Below are positions 60,941 through 64,000 of a DNA stretch of 64,000 nt, one piece after another. The position numbers and the translations under genes were made by a program. The stretch's first letter is position 1. Each line of letters starts with the position of its first letter. The stretch spans positions 124,001 to 188,000 of the forward strand of contig NZ_QPIE01000001.1 in NCBI RefSeq assembly GCF_003336205.1, written 5' to 3'. Below the pieces are notes generated by a model. That model was not told the DNA's origin, did no database searches, and saw only the letters and a program-made list of their open reading frames with translations. Source of the DNA: Chryseobacterium lacus (GTDB lineage Bacteria; Bacteroidota; Bacteroidia; Flavobacteriales; Weeksellaceae).

Positions 60941-62056
60941 TTATACAGATTTATGTATGTATCTCGACAGTTTAATTCCAAGGTCTGTCCAGATAATTTT
61001 GGCATTTCCGTTGCGCTGCAAATGATAATCGGCTTCGCTGATTTCATCGAGAATACTTTCAATATTTGCTCCATGGATGAATTTTGAGAATCCTTCCCAG
61101 TTGAAACCTCCGGAATCAATTTTACGGTAAACAAGGTTGGGAAGACCATAATTCTGAAGCAAAGCCTGCCGGAACATTTCAGAACAAAACTGAAGAAAAT
61201 TCTTTTGTTTTTCGCGGTTCCAGCTCGAAATATTTCTCGCCCAAAGAATAATATTTTTAAGATATTCCGGTTTTTTCTTTACCTGAAAAGCATCTCTCAC
61301 CCATTGTACAAAAAGGGTTTCATATTCCGATTGGCCTTCCGGATGCAGTGATTTTATGGCATCATTCAGATTTCCCTGCACCTGATGAACGATTTCCTTA
61401 CTCCTTTCTTCCGATAGGTTCGTTTTTGTCTTCAAATATTGAGCAATATCTTCATCTTTCAGCCTTGGGATTTCTGTAATCTGAGTTCGGGAAAGAATCG
61501 TTGGGAGAAAACTGTCCGTATTTTCAGCTGTCAATATAATAAGGGTTTTGGCAGGCGGTTCCTCTAAAAACTTCAACAGTTTATTGGAAGCTGAAATATT
61601 CATTTTATCTGCTCTCCAGACGATGAGGATTTTAGTGCCTCCTTCGAAGCTTTTGAGCGCAAACTTCGCATTTTGTTCATCAATTTCATCTGCAGAAATA
61701 AAAAGCTGTTTGTTTTCAGATTCCAAATAAGTACTCCAGTCATCGAAATCGGCATACGGATTGTCAAGGATCATTTCTCGGAAATTCGGAAAAAATCTCT
61801 TGCTCAGCGAATTACTTTTTTCAGTAAAAACAGGAAAACTAAAATGAAGATCAAGATGATTCAAATGCTCGGCTTTCGCACCGGAAGCTGGATTTTCTCT
61901 GCTCAAAATTTCTTTCGCATAAGCCAAAGCCAGCGGCAGCGTTCCATATCCTTCTTTTCCTGCAAACAACTGCGCATGTCCTACCCTGTTTTCATCAATA
62001 CTGTTTTTCAGCCTTTCCTTTATAGTCCTTTGGCCTGCAATATGATCCCAATTCAT
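60941..62056 (-). CDS. holB: DNA polymerase III delta' subunit
   Basis: 371 aa. The AAA+ clamp-loader start WDHIAGQRTIKERLKNSI is followed by HAQLFAGKEGYGTLPLALAYAKEIL, a degenerate Walker A as usual for delta'. ILIVWRADKMNISASNKLLKFLEEPP is the family's most diagnostic stretch (sensor and SRC-like region), then LPTILSRTQI. It is part of the clamp loader. A TATCTTTG element on the minus strand (62068-62061) ends 5 bp before the ATG at 62056, so the mRNA is predicted to be almost leaderless. Confidence 0.92.
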   Translation of the reverse strand: MNWDHIAGQRTIKERLKNSIDENRVGHAQLFAGKEGYGTLPLALAYAKEILSRENPASGAKAEHLNHLDLHFSFPVFTEKSNSLSKRFFPNFREMILDNPYADFDDWSTYLESENKQLFISADEIDEQNAKFALKSFEGGTKILIVWRADKMNISASNKLLKFLEEPPAKTLIILTAENTDSFLPTILSRTQITEIPRLKDEDIAQYLKTKTNLSEERSKEIVHQVQGNLNDAIKSLHPEGQSEYETLFVQWVRDAFQVKKKPEYLKNIILWARNISSWNREKQKNFLQFCSEMFRQALLQNYGLPNLVYRKIDSGGFNWEGFSKFIHGANIESILDEISEADYHLQRNGNAKIIWTDLGIKLSRYIHKSV

Positions 62057-62219
62057 CTTTCAAAGATACTTTTTTAGAATTATTTTAAGATACATTATTT
62101 GCAAATGTACCTTATTTTCTGATCCTTCGCATCACTCCTGCTTAACAAAACTTTACGAAACTAAATTTTCTCAATTCAGTAATAATTAAGATATTTGCCC
62201 ATTATTTTAAAAAACGGGA

Positions 62220-63494
62220 ATGAGAAAAATTTTCATCTTATCGTTCATCACAGCAGGCTTTTTTCTGCATGCGCAGAACATTGGCAATTCACCTTATGCT
62301 GCATACGGAATAGGAGATGTGAAATATGACAATACTGTAGAAAACTCTGCCATGGCGGGAATTTCTACAGCTTATATTACAGATTTCACCAGCAGTTTCA
62401 ATTTTAAAAACCCTGCTGCCAATGAAAATCTGCAACTGACTTCCATTAAAATAGAAGCTACCAACGAAAATAATTATTTCAGTTCCAATTTTAATAATTA
62501 CAAGGACAACAAGCATTCAACTTACTTATCCAACATTTCTATAGCATTTCCTTTATCCAACAAGGTGAAGTTCGGATTAGGATACCAACCATACAGTTCT
62601 AAAAGATATGACGTTTTAGTTTCTGAAACCTTGGCTGACGGAACCGTGAAAGCCAACCGCTACCGTGGCGAAGGAACTGTGAGCACTGTGCAAGCCGCAG
62701 TTTCATATCAAATAAGTCCGGAGTTTGCGTTAGGATTACGAACCAATTATTATTTCGGAAACCTGCATGATATTGATGAATTGGCTTACTCGAATGCTGA
62801 ATTGATCAATGGATATGAAACCCGAAATGAAATCGCAAATTTCAATTTCACAGCGGGAACTACGTATCAAAAAAAATACAGTAACGACCGCAAAATGACG
62901 CTGGGGGCTACGGCAACTTTTGGAAATACTTCAAATCCTCAATCTTATTATACCAACAGTACTTACTTTTACAACGGTAATGGTGTCAAAGTAAACGAAA
63001 GTATTGTAGATCAGGTAGAAACCAAACAGGACAACCTGTTGCCGGTCGAGTTTTCTTTAGGTGCCGGATTCGGGCATACTGCAAGATGGTTTGTAGGGAC
63101 TCAGGTAGATTATCGCAAAGGAGAAGACCTTCAATTCCTTGGCCATAAAGCACAATACAAAGACTCTTACCGCGTTTCCGCAGGAGGATGGATTTTGCCG
63201 GATGCCAATAATTTCAGAAACTATTTCCAGCGTGTGGTGTACAGATACGGAGCTTATTATGAAAAAGGAAACCTCAGTATCAACAATACCGATATCAATG
63301 AATTCGGAATAACTTTAGGAGCTAAATTCCCTTTCAAGAATGCGTCACTGAACAGGATGACCGGTTTGGATGTTGCCATTGAACTCGGAAAAAGAGGAAC
63401 CAAAGACAACAACTTAGTCAATCAGAATTTTATCAACCTGAAAATCGGTTTCAATTTTGCTGATAAATGGTTTATGAAGAGATTGTACAACTAA
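62220..63494 (+). CDS. outer-membrane beta-barrel protein, 424 aa
   Basis: Signal peptide residues 1-~19 (ILSFITAGFFLHAQ). N-terminal NSPYAAYGIGDVKYDNTVENSAMAGISTAY, followed by FNFKNPAA, is the FadL/P44-like opening common in Bacteroidota. There follow ~14 alternating strands (KVKFGLGYQPYSS, TLGATATFGNT, FSLGAGFGH). It sits directly in front of lptC (4-bp gap), a conserved arrangement in Flavobacteriia as far as I recall. It may take part in envelope or lipid transport, but the substrate is unknown. Confidence 0.85.
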   Translation: MRKIFILSFITAGFFLHAQNIGNSPYAAYGIGDVKYDNTVENSAMAGISTAYITDFTSSFNFKNPAANENLQLTSIKIEATNENNYFSSNFNNYKDNKHSTYLSNISIAFPLSNKVKFGLGYQPYSSKRYDVLVSETLADGTVKANRYRGEGTVSTVQAAVSYQISPEFALGLRTNYYFGNLHDIDELAYSNAELINGYETRNEIANFNFTAGTTYQKKYSNDRKMTLGATATFGNTSNPQSYYTNSTYFYNGNGVKVNESIVDQVETKQDNLLPVEFSLGAGFGHTARWFVGTQVDYRKGEDLQFLGHKAQYKDSYRVSAGGWILPDANNFRNYFQRVVYRYGAYYEKGNLSINNTDINEFGITLGAKFPFKNASLNRMTGLDVAIELGKRGTKDNNLVNQNFINLKIGFNFADKWFMKRLYN

Positions 63495-63497
63495 AAC

Positions 63498-64000
63498 ATG
63501 AACAAAACTTCACAGATACCTTCAAAAATTATAGCATTACTTCTTAGTTGTGCTATATTTTTTATATCCTGTGATGATGATCTTACGGCGATGAATGCTG
63601 CTGATAAGAAATTAAACTTCCCGTCACAGATCATTTATGATGCCAATATTATTCAGCGGGATTCCGGCCTGATAAAAATGCGCGCTACAGCTCCTCTTAT
63701 CGAGAAATTTGAGCTGATAGATACTCCGTATGTTGTGGCGAGAAAAGGTATTAATATTCAGTATTTCGATAAAAAGAACCCCAAACAACCCGGAACCATT
63801 ACGGCGAAATACGCCAAGATGACGGAACTCAAAAACTTTTATGAAGCCAAAGGAAATGTGAAAGTAGTCACTTCTGAAGGACAAACTTTTCTGATGGAAA
63901 CCATTTTCTGGGACCGGAAAAAGAAAGAAATTTACACTTCAGATACGGTATATGTTACCGATAAAGACGGTTCTACTTTGGTGGCAACACAGGGAATGCG
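63498..64000 (+). CDS. lptC: LptC-type LPS export lipoprotein (partial)
   Basis: The first 167 residues are in the window; the gene runs off the right edge. The ATG at 63498 is 3 bp past the preceding stop. The signal ends with a lipobox (FFISC, Cys25), whereas E. coli LptC keeps an uncleaved anchor. The mature part reads as LptC/OstA beta-jellyroll: YDANIIQRDSGLIKMRATAPLIEKF, GNVKVVTSEGQTFLMETIFWDRKKKEIYTSD and the VYVTDKDGSTLVATQGM strand. It would transfer LPS from LptBFG to LptA. Confidence 0.88.
   Translation, partial: MNKTSQIPSKIIALLLSCAIFFISCDDDLTAMNAADKKLNFPSQIIYDANIIQRDSGLIKMRATAPLIEKFELIDTPYVVARKGINIQYFDKKNPKQPGTITAKYAKMTELKNFYEAKGNVKVVTSEGQTFLMETIFWDRKKKEIYTSDTVYVTDKDGSTLVATQGM

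Overview
The window comes from an AT-rich Bacteroidota genome, most likely class Flavobacteriia and probably the Chryseobacterium group of the Weeksellaceae. The grounds are indirect. Many genes are preceded by the Bacteroidota promoter form TTG-N19/20-TAnnTTTG rather than by Shine-Dalgarno sequences. DnaJ has only half of the usual zinc finger, S16 has a long acidic tail, and several families are typical of the phylum (DUF1573, DUF4241, the YceI/porin cluster). No rRNA, CRISPR array, insertion sequence or recognisable prophage was seen.

Region 1 (1-3.2 kb) is accessory in character. It holds an unidentified 251-aa protein, a 326-aa protein whose first ~50 residues look like the start of the DNA polymerase sliding clamp DnaN, a tandem array of 11-bp repeats, a perfect 9-bp inverted repeat and a small helix-turn-helix-like protein.

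Region 2 (3.2-11.1 kb) is the most notable part: a complete curli (functional amyloid) locus in a divergent Bacteroidota form. Reading along the minus strand it encodes two large curlin-repeat proteins of 366 and 368 aa, a small CsgB-like protein, CsgE preceded in the same chain by a CsgC/CsgH-like domain, CsgF, CsgG carrying an extra C-terminal beta-barrel-like domain, and a lipoprotein with carboxypeptidase-regulatory, FN3 and beta-propeller regions. A convergent LuxR-type regulator with a receiver domain lacking the phosphoacceptor Asp is the obvious CsgD-like candidate.

Region 3 (11.4-33.1 kb) is mostly chromosomal housekeeping: SlyD, CinA C-terminal domain, an aldo/keto reductase, an extremely hydrophilic low-complexity protein next to a FAD/Rieske oxidoreductase, GlyA, RecX, a DUF72 protein, ribonucleotide reductase NrdB-NrdA with a structured leader, a MacB-type ABC exporter operon, an HD hydrolase, an alpha/beta hydrolase, DUF4241, ValS and DUF1573.

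Region 4 (33.2-49.3 kb) starts with a gene-poor stretch holding a second 11-bp array and a strong hairpin. It continues with RNase P RNA, an ECF sigma factor with its membrane partner, RpoN, AsnS, RimM/S16, a nitroreductase, a Gre-like protein, an M3 peptidase, S15, MgtE, a BtuF-like protein, a GAF-type methionine sulfoxide reductase, a large unknown conserved protein, an MBL hydrolase and tRNA-Leu(CAA).

Region 5 (49.6-64 kb) carries a YceI-porin-YceI cluster, DUF2459, QueG, rhodanese, MntH under a likely metal-responsive operator, GrpE-DnaJ, PruA, FabH, HolB, an outer-membrane beta-barrel protein and the start of LptC.
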